A stretch of 30,135 nt of DNA from JAAYEA01 sp012689325 (GCA_036841525.1 DAITVZ010000065.1:1-30135), one strand, 5' to 3'. Positions 1 to 7,433 are shown, counted from the first letter of the stretch. Notes: generated by a model not told the origin, from the letters alone. A program made the numbers and translations.

Positions 1-308
1 AATCGTAGGGGCGGCCCCCCGNNNNNNNNNNNNNNNNNNNNNNNNNNNNNNNNNNNNNNNNNNNNNNNNNNNNNNNNNNNNNNNNNNNNNNNNNNNNNNN
101 NNNNNNNNNNNNNNNNNNNNNTGGCCGCCCTCCTGGGAGCAGGCCCCCCGTGGCCGCCCTCCTGGGAGCAGGCCCCCCGTGGCCGCCCTCCTGGGAGCAG
201 GCCCCTCGTGGCCGCCCCTCCTGGGAGCGAGCCCCCCGTGGCCGCCCTCCTGGGAGCAGGCCCCCCGTGGCCTGCCCTCTCTCGCGAGCTCTAGAAAAGA
301 GGGGTGCT
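1..308. repeat. 29-bp tandem hairpin array with assembly gap
   Basis: This 308-bp stretch has no gene. It opens with ATCGTAGGGGC followed by GGCC, then 100 N (22-121). After the gap come five near-identical 29-30-bp units at 122-150, 151-179, 180-208, 209-238 and 239-267, then a partial unit to about 281. Each unit contains GGCC-CCCCGT-GGCC, which can pair, and CTCC-TG-GGAG, which can also pair, so the array is a chain of small hairpins. The opening sequence belongs to the same GTAGGGGC palindrome family seen at 11157-11294 and 29167-29236. An open frame through the array exists only because it is GC-rich and lacks stops. The array ends about 27 bp before the SDR start codon. Confidence 0.9.
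22..121. other. Assembly gap (100 N)
   Basis: There are exactly 100 undetermined bases, the usual placeholder for a scaffold gap of unknown size. Repeat sequence of the same family lies on both sides, so the gap most likely arose because the tandem array collapsed during assembly. The true copy number is unknown. Confidence 0.95.
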
Positions 309-1055
309 ATGGTCCAACTGGCTGGTAAGGTCGCCATCATCACCGGCGGGGGGAGCGGCATCGGCAAGGCCATCGCCCGCGCCTTTGCCGCCGAGGGCTG
401 CGCCGTGGTCCTCGCCGCCCGCGGGGCCAAGCGCCTCGCCGCGACCGCCGCCGAGCTGCGCGACGCCACCGGCGGCGTCATCGTCGATATCCCCACCGAC
501 ATCACCGATGAGGCGCAGGTCGCCGCGCTCTTTGCGCAGGCCATGGCCCGCTTCGGGCGGCTGGATATCCTCGTCAACAACTCGGGCGCCTTCGATAGCG
601 GGCGCATCGACCAGCTCACCCTGGCCGCCTGGAACCACGTCATGGGCGTCAACGTCACCGGCGCCTTCCTCTGCACCCGCGAGGCGTTTCGGATCATGAA
701 GGATGCCGGCGGCGGGCGGATCATCAACATCGGCTCCATCGCCGGGCAGCGCCCCCGCGAGCACTCGGCCCCCTACACCACCAGCAAGCACGCCATCTGG
801 GCGCTGACCCAGTGCACCGCGCTGGACGGGCGCGAGTTCGGCATCGCCGCCGGTTGCCTGCACCCCGGCAACGTCCTGGTGGAGCGGCGCCAGCACGGCC
901 GCGCCGCCTCCGGCAAGGGCGACGAGCGCGAGCCCATGATCTCCCCCGACGACATCGCCCGCACGGCCCTGCTCATGGTCACCCTCCCGCCGGAGGCCAA
1001 CATGCTGGAGGCCATCGTCATGCCCATCGGGCAAAAGTACCTGGGCAGGGGGTAG
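309..1055 (+). CDS. SDR family NAD(P)-dependent oxidoreductase
   Basis: A classical short-chain dehydrogenase/reductase of 248 aa, the usual family length, probably cytoplasmic. The cofactor motif TGGGSGIG is at residues 12-19 and NNSG at 90-93. The catalytic set is Ser143 (in NIGSIAG), Tyr156 and Lys160 (YTTSK). The start at 309 is chosen because an AGAGGGG ribosome-binding site lies just upstream and homology begins at once (VQLAGKVAIITGG). The in-frame extension to 150 would translate the 29-bp repeat array and is rejected. The gene is followed by a beta-mannosidase, so the substrate may be a sugar or polyol, as in gluconate or sorbitol dehydrogenase relatives. The exact substrate cannot be read from the sequence. 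Confidence 0.93.
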   Translation: MVQLAGKVAIITGGGSGIGKAIARAFAAEGCAVVLAARGAKRLAATAAELRDATGGVIVDIPTDITDEAQVAALFAQAMARFGRLDILVNNSGAFDSGRIDQLTLAAWNHVMGVNVTGAFLCTREAFRIMKDAGGGRIINIGSIAGQRPREHSAPYTTSKHAIWALTQCTALDGREFGIAAGCLHPGNVLVERRQHGRAASGKGDEREPMISPDDIARTALLMVTLPPEANMLEAIVMPIGQKYLGRG

Positions 1056-1078
1056 GGCTGCGGGCGGCGCACGAGCGC

Positions 1079-1153
1079 GGACACGGATGCGGACGGATTG
1101 CACGGATTCCTGACCTGATGTCCTGATCCGCACATTCCGTGGAATCCGTGTCC
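1079..1153. repeat. Palindromic ATCCGTGTCC-type leader repeat
   Basis: The element is bounded by a perfect 10-bp inverted repeat: GGACACGGAT at 1079-1088 and ATCCGTGTCC at 1144-1153. Further partly complementary CACGGATTCC and GGAATCCGTG segments lie inside, so the RNA could form a long stem. Its 3' arm resembles 4876-4914 closely, including the bases after the palindrome (CCATTCTC here, CCATACTC there). It ends 10 bp before the GGAGG of the beta-mannosidase gene. Confidence 0.8.
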
Positions 1154-1173
1154 CATTCTCAGTGGAGGTTATC

Positions 1174-3660
1174 ATGGAGAGACGCATCGATCTGAACGGC
1201 GCCTGGCAGCTCCGCTGGAACGACGGGCAGCGGGGCGGGCCCGTGGCGCGCCTGCTCTCGCCCGAGGCGGACACGAGCCGCGCCCTGGAGGCCCAAGTCC
1301 CCGGGAGCGTCCACCTCGATCTGATCCGCGCCGGGCTGCTGGCCGAGCCGACCATCGGCCTCAACCACCTGGCCGCGCGCTGGGTCGAGGAGGCCATCTG
1401 GCACTACCGCCGCGCCTTTGACGCCCCGGCGCTCGCCCCCGGCCAGCGCGCCTATCTCACCTTCGAGACGCTCGACCTGGCCGCCGTCATCTATCTGAAC
1501 GGCGCCGAGGTCGGGAGACATGCCAACGCCTTCTACCCCTGCACCCTGGACGTGACCGGCCAACTCGGCGAGGGGGAGAACGTCCTCGTCGTCCAGATCG
1601 AGGCGGGGCTCTACAGCGTCGCCGACCGCCCGGGGAAGGGCTATGGCATGAGCATCGATAGCGAGCTGCAGAAACGCAACTGGCTGCGCAAGACGCAATC
1701 CTCCTTCGGCTGGGACTGGTCCACGCGGCTGCTCAATGTCGGGATCAGCGGCGACGTCTACCTGGACGTCGTCTCGCAGGCGCGGGTGGAGCGCATGGTG
1801 GCGCTGGCGACTCTCTCAGACGATCTCTTGGTCGGCACGGTGACGGGCCGCCTCTTTGTGGACGGCCTGGCCGAGGGGCCCCAAGCGGGCACGTTGACGC
1901 TGACCGTGGCCGAGACCGGGGCGTCCACGACCGCCGCGGTCGAGATCATCCCTGGCCCGCAGGCGGTGGAGGCGAGCGTCGTCGTCCAGCAGCCGCGCCT
2001 CTGGTGGCCGGTCGGGCATGGCGACCAGCCGCTCTACGCCGTGACGGCGACGCTCACGGTGGGCGGCCAGGTGGTGGCCCAGCAGACGCGGCGCGTCGGC
2101 TTCCGCAAGGTGGCCGTGGACCAGTCGCCGCACCCAGAGCGCGGTCTCTATTTCACCATCAGGGTGAACGGCAAGCCGATCTTTTGCAAGGGCGCCAATT
2201 TCGTCCCCGCCGACATGATCCTGGCGCGGCTGGACCGGGCGCGCTACGAGACGCTGGTGGATCGCGCCCTTGAGGCGAACATGAACCTGCTGCGCATCTG
2301 GGGCGGCGGCCTCTACGAGTCCGACCACCTCTACGAGCTGTGCGACGAGCGGGGGCTGCTGGTCTGGCAAGAGTTTATTTTCGCCTGCGCCAAGTACCCG
2401 GCGACCGACGAAGGCTTCCTGGCCGACGTCAAGCGCGAGGCCGCCTACCAGGTGCGACGGCTGGCGCACCATCCGAGCCTGATCGTCTGGTGCGGCAACA
2501 ACGAGATGGAGGAGGGGAACCATCATTGGGGCTATGAGCGCGGCGTGGCCCACCCCGATTACGCGCTCTTCCACTTGGTCCTGCCGGTGATCCTGAAGCG
2601 AGAGGATGGCACGCGCTATTACCAGCCCAGCTCCCCCTACTCGCCCGACCACGAGTCGCCGCGCCGCGACGATATCGGCGACCAGCATCCCTGGAGCATC
2701 GGCTTCGCCGATACCGATTTCCGCAAGTACCGGGAGATGGGGCCGCGCTTCCCCAACGAGGGCGGCATCCTCGGCCCCGCCGCGCTGCCCACCGTGCGCG
2801 CCTGCCTCCCGCCCGGCCACGAGCGCCCCACCTCCTTCGCCTTTGAGCAGCACGACAACGCCGTCGCCTATTGGGGCGGCGGGCGCTCTTACCCCGACCA
2901 GATGCTCGTGCAGTGGTTGGGCAAGCGGGTCGAAGACATGAGCATCGAGGATTATGTCTATTATGCGGGCATCGTCCAGGGGGAGGGCCTGCACGAGTAC
3001 ATCCGCAACTTTCGCCGGAGGATGTTCTCCACCTCCTCGGCGATTTTCTGGATGTACAACGACTGCTGGCCGGCCACCCGCTCCTGGACGGTAGTCGACT
3101 ATTACCTGCGGCGCACGCCCGCCTTTCACCCGGTGCGCCGGGCCTTCGCCCCGCTGGCCGCCTTCCTGGCGGTCGAGGGCGGCGAGGTGCGCGTGTTCGG
3201 CGTGAACGAGGGGCCAGCCTGGGAGGGAGAGGTGCGCTACGGGCTCTTTGGCCTCGCCGGCGGCTATCCGGTGGACGAGTGGCGGCGGGTGCAGTTGCCC
3301 GCCAACGCCTCGAGCCTGCTGGGCGCGTTCCCGCTGGCCGAGTTGGCGGCGCGGGAGCGGACCCACGGGGCGTTCGCCCTGCTCCAGCAGGACGGCGAGA
3401 TCGTCTCTCGCGACAAGCTCTTTCTGCCCTACTACAAAGAACTCGCCTGGCCGGAGGCGACGTTGCGGGTCCGGCGCGAGGGCGACTGGGCGATCTTGGA
3501 GTCGGACGTCTTTTGCTGGCGGGTGTGCCTGGACCTGGACGGCGAGCGGCCGCTGCCCGACAACCTGTTCGACGTGTTGCCCGGGATCCCGACGGTCCTG
3601 CCCTGGCCGAAGGAGGCCCCCGGCCCCCGGGTGCTCAGGGCGTACAACGCACGGAGCTAG
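1174..3660 (+). CDS. Beta-mannosidase, glycoside hydrolase family 2
   Basis: An exo-acting retaining glycosidase that removes terminal beta-linked mannose. It is 828 aa, typical for the family. An N-terminal jelly-roll domain (starting around RIDLNGAW) is followed by Ig-like domains and a TIM barrel. The barrel strand MNLLRIWGGGLYESD and the WCGNNE signature match bacterial and animal beta-mannosidases. Glu444 in WCGNNE is the expected acid/base, and Glu529 in FPNEGGILG is the likely nucleophile. The start is ATG 1174, with GGAGG at 1164-1168; the GTG at 1162 lies over the ribosome-binding site and is rejected. No signal peptide is visible, so it probably acts on imported oligosaccharides in the cytoplasm. 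The next gene begins 29 bp downstream, suggesting an operon. Exo-beta-glucosaminidase is a less likely alternative. Confidence 0.93.
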   Translation: MERRIDLNGAWQLRWNDGQRGGPVARLLSPEADTSRALEAQVPGSVHLDLIRAGLLAEPTIGLNHLAARWVEEAIWHYRRAFDAPALAPGQRAYLTFETLDLAAVIYLNGAEVGRHANAFYPCTLDVTGQLGEGENVLVVQIEAGLYSVADRPGKGYGMSIDSELQKRNWLRKTQSSFGWDWSTRLLNVGISGDVYLDVVSQARVERMVALATLSDDLLVGTVTGRLFVDGLAEGPQAGTLTLTVAETGASTTAAVEIIPGPQAVEASVVVQQPRLWWPVGHGDQPLYAVTATLTVGGQVVAQQTRRVGFRKVAVDQSPHPERGLYFTIRVNGKPIFCKGANFVPADMILARLDRARYETLVDRALEANMNLLRIWGGGLYESDHLYELCDERGLLVWQEFIFACAKYPATDEGFLADVKREAAYQVRRLAHHPSLIVWCGNNEMEEGNHHWGYERGVAHPDYALFHLVLPVILKREDGTRYYQPSSPYSPDHESPRRDDIGDQHPWSIGFADTDFRKYREMGPRFPNEGGILGPAALPTVRACLPPGHERPTSFAFEQHDNAVAYWGGGRSYPDQMLVQWLGKRVEDMSIEDYVYYAGIVQGEGLHEYIRNFRRRMFSTSSAIFWMYNDCWPATRSWTVVDYYLRRTPAFHPVRRAFAPLAAFLAVEGGEVRVFGVNEGPAWEGEVRYGLFGLAGGYPVDEWRRVQLPANASSLLGAFPLAELAARERTHGAFALLQQDGEIVSRDKLFLPYYKELAWPEATLRVRREGDWAILESDVFCWRVCLDLDGERPLPDNLFDVLPGIPTVLPWPKEAPGPRVLRAYNARS

Positions 3661-3689
3661 AGCCCAGAGATCGCTAGGAGGAGCCAGCT

Positions 3690-4763
3690 ATGGTCGAGTT
3701 CAACTGGGAGTCGCCCCGCCGCATCCGCGCCGGCTTTATCGGCGCTGGCGGCCATTCCTACCGCAACGTCTATCCCGCCTTCCAGTATGCGCCCGTCGAG
3801 CTGGTGGCGCTGGCTGACCACCACGCCGACAAGGCCGCCGCCTACGCCCGGCTCTTTGGCGCCCAGCGCTGGTACACCGACCATCGCGAGATGCTGGCCA
3901 AGGAGCAGCTCGACGCCGTGTTCCTCTGCGTCAATTTCGACGCCCAGGGCTACCCCCGCTACCCCGCCCTGGCCGCCGAGGCGCTGCGCGCCGGCTGCCA
4001 CGTCTGGATGGAAAAGCCCCCCGCCGCCACCTGCGCCGAGATCGAGCGCCTGCAGCAGATCAGCGCGGCAACGGGCAGGCGGGTGGCCGTGGGCTATAAA
4101 AAGATGTTCTTCCCCGCGTACGAGAAGGTGAAGGAGATCATCTCGGCGCCCGAGTTCGGCGGGGCGCAGTCGGCCTCCATGCGCTACCGCCTGACCATGC
4201 CCGCGACCGCCGAGCGCCACCATATGCTGGCCTGGCGCGCCTTCATGGACACCTGCCACCCCGGCTCGGCGCTCCATTACCTCCTCGGCCCCGCCGGCGA
4301 GCTCTGCTACCGCCGCGCCGCCAATGGCGATGCCGTGGTTACCCTCGTCTATGCCCAGGGGACCGTCGCCTCGCTCTGCCTCACCGGCGGGCAGGCGGAG
4401 ACCAGCCCCCTGGAGCGGCTCGAGGTCGTGGGCCAGGGGGCCAACGTGGTGGTGGAGAACGGCATCAAGCTCACCTACTACCGCCCAGGCGGGATGCGCG
4501 GCGCCGGCGGGTATGGGCGCGCCCCCAGCTATATCGGGCCGGACGACCGCGCGCCGATCTGCTGGGAGCCCGAGTTTTCCCTGGGGCAGCTCTACAACAA
4601 GGGCCTCTTTATGGAGGGGTACGTGCAGCAGGTGGATTACTTTGCCCGTTGCCTGCTCTCCGGCGAGGAGCCCACCCGCGGCGGGCTGACCGACGCCTGG
4701 CACATCACGCGGCTCTTCGAGGCGCTGCGCTTCGGCGAGCCGGGGGAGTGGATCAAGCTCTAG
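3690..4763 (+). CDS. Gfo/Idh/MocA family oxidoreductase
   Basis: A 357-aa NAD(P)-dependent sugar or inositol dehydrogenase-type protein. The N-terminal Rossmann fold begins with RAGFIGAGGHS (glycine loop near residues 17-21). The family EKP motif is at 108-110 (VWMEKPPAATC), and the C-terminal alpha/beta domain carries the substrate pocket (DTCHPGSALHYLLG region). A strong AGGAGGA lies 7 bp before ATG 3690. The gene is 29 bp after the beta-mannosidase stop, so the two are probably co-transcribed. Members of this family oxidise sugars, their phosphates or glycosides, and some use NAD in redox-assisted glycoside cleavage. Which applies here is not visible, but the neighbours suggest a mannose-derived substrate. 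Confidence 0.92.
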   Translation: MVEFNWESPRRIRAGFIGAGGHSYRNVYPAFQYAPVELVALADHHADKAAAYARLFGAQRWYTDHREMLAKEQLDAVFLCVNFDAQGYPRYPALAAEALRAGCHVWMEKPPAATCAEIERLQQISAATGRRVAVGYKKMFFPAYEKVKEIISAPEFGGAQSASMRYRLTMPATAERHHMLAWRAFMDTCHPGSALHYLLGPAGELCYRRAANGDAVVTLVYAQGTVASLCLTGGQAETSPLERLEVVGQGANVVVENGIKLTYYRPGGMRGAGGYGRAPSYIGPDDRAPICWEPEFSLGQLYNKGLFMEGYVQQVDYFARCLLSGEEPTRGGLTDAWHITRLFEALRFGEPGEWIKL

Positions 4764-4785
4764 CGGACGGCAGGAGAAGGGGGCC

Positions 4786-4910
4786 GACACGGGTCGCACG
4801 GCAGCGGCATGGAATGCCGGGCGGCATGGAATGCCGGGCGGCATGGAATGCCGGGCGCGGCTTCCTATGCCGCTTCCTGATCCGCGCGATCTGTGGAATC
4901 CGTGTACCAT
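4786..4910. repeat. Palindromic leader element with 17-bp tandem insert
   Basis: This is a second copy of the leader-element type found at 1079-1153. It opens with GACACGGGTCGCACGG and closes with GTGGAATCCGTGT. In the middle sit three head-to-tail copies of the 17-bp unit GGCATGGAATGCCGGGC (4806-4822, 4823-4839, 4840-4856). Each unit folds as GGCAT-GGA-ATGCC. The closing arm ends shortly before the GAGGGAG ribosome-binding site of the next gene. Confidence 0.8.
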
Positions 4911-4928
4911 ACTCGAGGGAGCGTGACC

Positions 4929-6146
4929 ATGAGGACAAGCGAGATCATCAGGCTGGCTTTCGAGCAGGGGCAGGGCATCGTGCGGCTGGCGCCGAACTGG
5001 GTGCCGCGCTCCTTTTGCGTCCCGGGCAGGCGGCTCAAGCTGCACCCGGACGACTATTACGCCCTGGGGGGCGCGCGCGGCGGCATCGACGAGCGCTGGT
5101 TCGCCTCCACCACCCCGGCGGACAACGGCCCGCTCACCGGCCAGCACGAGGGGCTGAGCCAGATCGTCTTTGAGGATGGCGCCACCCACCAGGCGCTCTT
5201 CGCCGAGGCGGTCGCCCAGCTCAAGGGCGCGCTCATCGGCGAGCGGATCTGGCAGGCCCACCACGGCTGGCCCATGTACAGCAAGTTTTTTGACAACAAG
5301 GGCGCGCTGCCCCACCACGTCCATCACCGCGACGAGCATGCCGCCCTGACGGGCCAAAAGGGCAAGCCGGAGGCGTACTACTTTCCGCCTCAGGTGAACA
5401 ACTATGGCGCCGATTTCCCCTACACCTTTTTCGGCTTTGTGCCCGGCACCACCCGGGAGCAGGTCCGCGAGTGCCTCATCAACTTTTCCAAGGGCGACAA
5501 CAAGATCACCAACATCTCGCAGGCCTACCGGCTCGAGCCAGGGACCGGCTGGAACGTGCCGCCAGGGCTGCTGCACGCCCCCGGCAGCCTCTGCACCTAC
5601 GAGCCGCAAAAGGCCTCCGACGTCTTTAGCATGTACCAGTCCCTCACCGGCGACGCCATCGTGCCGGAGGAGCTGCTCTGGAAAGACACGCCTCAGGATC
5701 GCCTCAAGAGCGTGGACTGGCTCATGGAGATCATCGACTGGGAGCTCAACGTGGACCCGGATTTCCACCGGAAGCACTTTATGCGGCCTCTGCCGGCCAG
5801 CGCCGTGGACGAGATGGAAGCCGAGGGGTACCTGGACCACTGGATCGCCTACCGCTCCGACGCCTTTAGCGCCAAGCAACTGACCGTCCTCCCCGGCCGC
5901 ACGGTGGTCATCCGCGATGCCGCCGCCTATGGGTTGATCATGATGCAGAGCTATGGCCGCCTGGGCGTCTGGGATATCGAGACGCCGGCGATGATTCGCT
6001 TCGGGCAGTTGACCAGCGACGAATTCTACGTCAGCGAGGGCGCGGCGAGGGAGGGCGTGACCATCACCAACCGCTCCGGCACGGAGCCCCTGGTGATGCT
6101 CAAGCACTTTGGCCCAGGGAACCCCGAGCTGCCGATCGTGGAGTAA
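4929..6146 (+). CDS. Phosphomannose-isomerase-like cupin protein
   Basis: A 405-aa protein resembling class I (ManA-type) sugar-phosphate isomerases. Probable metal ligands occur in the family order: His130 and His132 (PHHVHHRDEH), Glu148 (GKPEAYYF) and His216 (VPPGLLHAPG). Canonical type I PMIs use Gln-x-His for the first pair, so His-x-His is a variation. Start ATG 4929 follows GAGGGAG; the upstream GTG at 4893 lies in the repeat and is rejected. A role in interconverting mannose or a related sugar (or its phosphate) with the ketose fits the upstream beta-mannosidase and the downstream alpha-mannosidase. Sequence divergence means the substrate could be a different sugar. The cupin metal site is well supported; the precise reaction is inferred. 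Confidence 0.75.
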   Translation: MRTSEIIRLAFEQGQGIVRLAPNWVPRSFCVPGRRLKLHPDDYYALGGARGGIDERWFASTTPADNGPLTGQHEGLSQIVFEDGATHQALFAEAVAQLKGALIGERIWQAHHGWPMYSKFFDNKGALPHHVHHRDEHAALTGQKGKPEAYYFPPQVNNYGADFPYTFFGFVPGTTREQVRECLINFSKGDNKITNISQAYRLEPGTGWNVPPGLLHAPGSLCTYEPQKASDVFSMYQSLTGDAIVPEELLWKDTPQDRLKSVDWLMEIIDWELNVDPDFHRKHFMRPLPASAVDEMEAEGYLDHWIAYRSDAFSAKQLTVLPGRTVVIRDAAAYGLIMMQSYGRLGVWDIETPAMIRFGQLTSDEFYVSEGAAREGVTITNRSGTEPLVMLKHFGPGNPELPIVE

Positions 6147-6465
6147 CCCGTCGCGACTCGCCAGGGCTTGTGCAGAGTCGCGCTCGGCGATGGATCGCCG
6201 AGCTGAGCGGCAGCGCCTGATCGAATCAGGCTTCGGCACTCCATGCCACGGAGGCTCCAGAAGCCCGATTTCATCGGGCGCCGCCGACGCCATTCCATGG
6301 CGCGTAGCACGGCGTCGGCATTCCATGGCGCCCGGCATTCCATGCCGCCCGGCATTCTATGCCGCCCGGCATTCCATGCCGCCCGGCATTCCATGCCGCC
6401 CGGCATTCCATGCCGCATTGATCGCCGTGCGGGCCGGCTCGCCAGGCGCTGAGAGGAGAGTGACC
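6147..6465. repeat. Hairpin string and inverted 17-bp repeat array
   Basis: This 319-bp intergenic stretch is almost all fold-back sequence. Hairpins: GCTCGGCGAT/ATCGCCGAGC (6182-6203), GCCTGAT-CGA-ATCAGGC (6215-6231), GCCCGAT-TTC-ATCGGGC (6263-6279) and CGCCAT-TCC-ATGGCG (6288-6302). Six 17-bp units of GGCATTCCATGCCGCCC then run from 6317 to 6416. These are the reverse complement of the array at 4806-4856. Without a T-run these are not classical intrinsic terminators, although they could stop or stabilise the 3' end of the upstream mRNA. The last repeat ends about 50 bp before ATG 6466. Confidence 0.85.
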
Positions 6466-6546
6466 ATGGCCGCGCAAGCGAGCGTAATCGCCTTGCGTGC
6501 AATGCCCGCGCCTCGAGTCGCTGTGACGCCCGGAGGACGTCGATGA
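6466..6546 (+). CDS. Possible 26-aa small ORF coupled to next gene
   Basis: Twenty-six codons start at ATG 6466 behind GAGAGGAGAGTGACC, the same start context as other genes here (compare GGGAGCGTGACC before 4929 and GGGAGCGTGCC before 18479). The stop TGA overlaps the next start as ATGA (6543-6546), which suggests translational coupling. The product is short, basic and Ala/Arg-rich, with no recognised domain. It could be a leader peptide, a remnant of a longer gene, or chance. The good ribosome-binding site and exact overlap are the only support. Confidence 0.35.
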   Translation: MAAQASVIALRAMPAPRVAVTPGGRR

Positions 6547-7133
6547 GCCATCCCGCGCCCGTGTTGGAGAGAGGACGCCTAGTAGGAGCGCTGGCCGCCA
6601 TGTTGAGGCTCAGCATGCCTGCCTGCGCTGCGGTGGAATACCGGCTGGTGGGCACCGCCGCCGCGCTGCTGCACGGTGTCGATCTCCCCGCTGCCGACGC
6701 GGATATCCTGGTCAGGGAGCGCGCCGGCGTCGATGCTTTCGCCGCGGCGCTGTCTGCATGCCAGTGCTTGGCGCCGCCCACCTGGCTGCCGGAGGCCAGG
6801 CAGTACTATGCCAGCTATCTCGTGGAGGGCGTGGAGGTCGAGTTCAGCACCGTGGAGGTCGCCTCGGAGGCGGATCACGTGGAGACCTACGGCCGCGGGC
6901 CTTGGGAGCACTATGCGGAGCTCCCGTGCGGGCCGTACCTGGTGCCCACGGTGGCCCTGGAGCTGCGCCTGATCACCGAGCTAGGGCGGGGCCGGGCCGA
7001 CAGGTCCGCGCCCATCATCCGCTGCCTGCGCCAGCGCGGCTGCGACGCGGCCCTGGTGCGCCGAGGGCTGGACGGGATGGGGCTGCCCGCGGATCGCCAG
7101 GCGGAGGTGTTGGCCCAACTGGGCCTGGCGTGA
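6543..7133 (+). CDS. Nucleotidyltransferase-fold protein, hypothetical
   Basis: A 196-aa protein with features of the minimal nucleotidyltransferase fold. YRLVGTAAALLHG (around residues 33-45) resembles the G-[S/T] helix motif. D52-A-D54 (PAADADILV) would be the paired metal-binding acidic residues. A third acidic residue may be in VEVEFSTVE. Similar proteins occur as uncharacterised or AbiEii/MNT-like enzymes. GGAGGA ends about 5 bp before ATG 6543, and the start overlaps the stop of the 26-codon ORF. No HEPN-type partner is seen, so a toxin-antitoxin role is not supported. The gene converges on the 75-aa gene 19 bp downstream. Function is unknown; fold assignment is moderate. Confidence 0.65.
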   Translation: MSHPAPVLERGRLVGALAAMLRLSMPACAAVEYRLVGTAAALLHGVDLPAADADILVRERAGVDAFAAALSACQCLAPPTWLPEARQYYASYLVEGVEVEFSTVEVASEADHVETYGRGPWEHYAELPCGPYLVPTVALELRLITELGRGRADRSAPIIRCLRQRGCDAALVRRGLDGMGLPADRQAEVLAQLGLA

Positions 7134-7152
7134 GGGCGCGGCCATCGAGGCC

Positions 7153-7380
7153 CTACCTTGGCTCGTTGCCGTGCTTGAAGTGACCGGTGGACTTGGCCAT
7201 GACCAGTTGCGCCTCCTGGCCCTCCAGCGGCTCGATCCTGGCCAGGAACCTGAGCGCCGCTTGGCCCTTCAGCACCGTCACCTGCTTGCCGCGCCAGCAG
7301 ATGAAAACCTTGCCGTCCTTGCCCGCGCGGTAGGTAAAGACCTCGTCCTCCAGCACGTGACGCCTATCGACTTGGCTCAT
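7153..7380 (-). CDS. Conserved 75-aa hypothetical protein
   Basis: A short soluble protein of 75 aa. Its sequence DGKVFICWRGKQVTVLKG followed by QLVMAKSTGHFKHGNE resembles a small uncharacterised protein family that I recall from Chloroflexota and other bacteria; no function is known to me. The start is the Met of MSQVDRRHVL at 7380, with GGAGAG about 11 bp upstream on the minus strand. The longer frame to 7452 would read through the promoter of the opposite gene and is rejected. It converges with the nucleotidyltransferase-fold gene and diverges from the TolB-like gene. Basic and aromatic residues suggest possible nucleic-acid binding, but this is speculative. Confidence 0.75.
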   Translation of the reverse strand: MSQVDRRHVLEDEVFTYRAGKDGKVFICWRGKQVTVLKGQAALRFLARIEPLEGQEAQLVMAKSTGHFKHGNEPR

Positions 7381-7403
7381 CGCTGGCACTCTCCGCTTTC
7401 CGC

Positions 7404-7433
7404 TTGACAGGCGCCCTCTGCGCGTGCTACAAT
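7404..7433 (+). promoter_or_regulatory. Sigma70-type promoter for TolB-like gene
   Basis: TTGACA at 7404-7409 and TACAAT at 7428-7433 are separated by 18 bp. This is a near-consensus vegetative promoter pointing to the TolB-like gene at 7592. It leaves a leader of about 150 bp. It lies in the divergent space beside the 75-aa gene. Confidence 0.7.

Noticed and set aside
122..281. CRISPR array
   Set aside because: The 29-bp units are contiguous with no unique spacers and no cas genes are nearby. The same holds for the 17- and 18-bp arrays.
150..308. N-terminal extension of the SDR gene through the 29-bp array
   Set aside because: It would encode a Pro/Gly/Arg-rich repeat tail with no counterpart in SDRs, while a proper ribosome-binding site and homology begin at 309.
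1816..3366. 516-codon minus-strand open frame
   Set aside because: It is antisense to the GH2 catalytic region and shows no domain; it is a GC-bias shadow.
6182..6279. Classical intrinsic terminators after the PMI-like gene
   Set aside because: The hairpins are sound, but none is followed by a T-run, so only a general hairpin call is made.
3657..6338. 893-codon minus-strand open frame
   Set aside because: It is antisense to three well-supported plus-strand genes with family motifs, its product is a Gly/Ala/His-rich low-complexity sequence, and it reads through the 17-bp repeats. High GC makes such long shadow frames common.
6109..6465. Open frame through the 17-bp array (repeated HSMPPGIPC-like peptide)
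   Set aside because: It is a by-product of a stop-free repeat, with no ribosome-binding site, and starts inside the previous gene.
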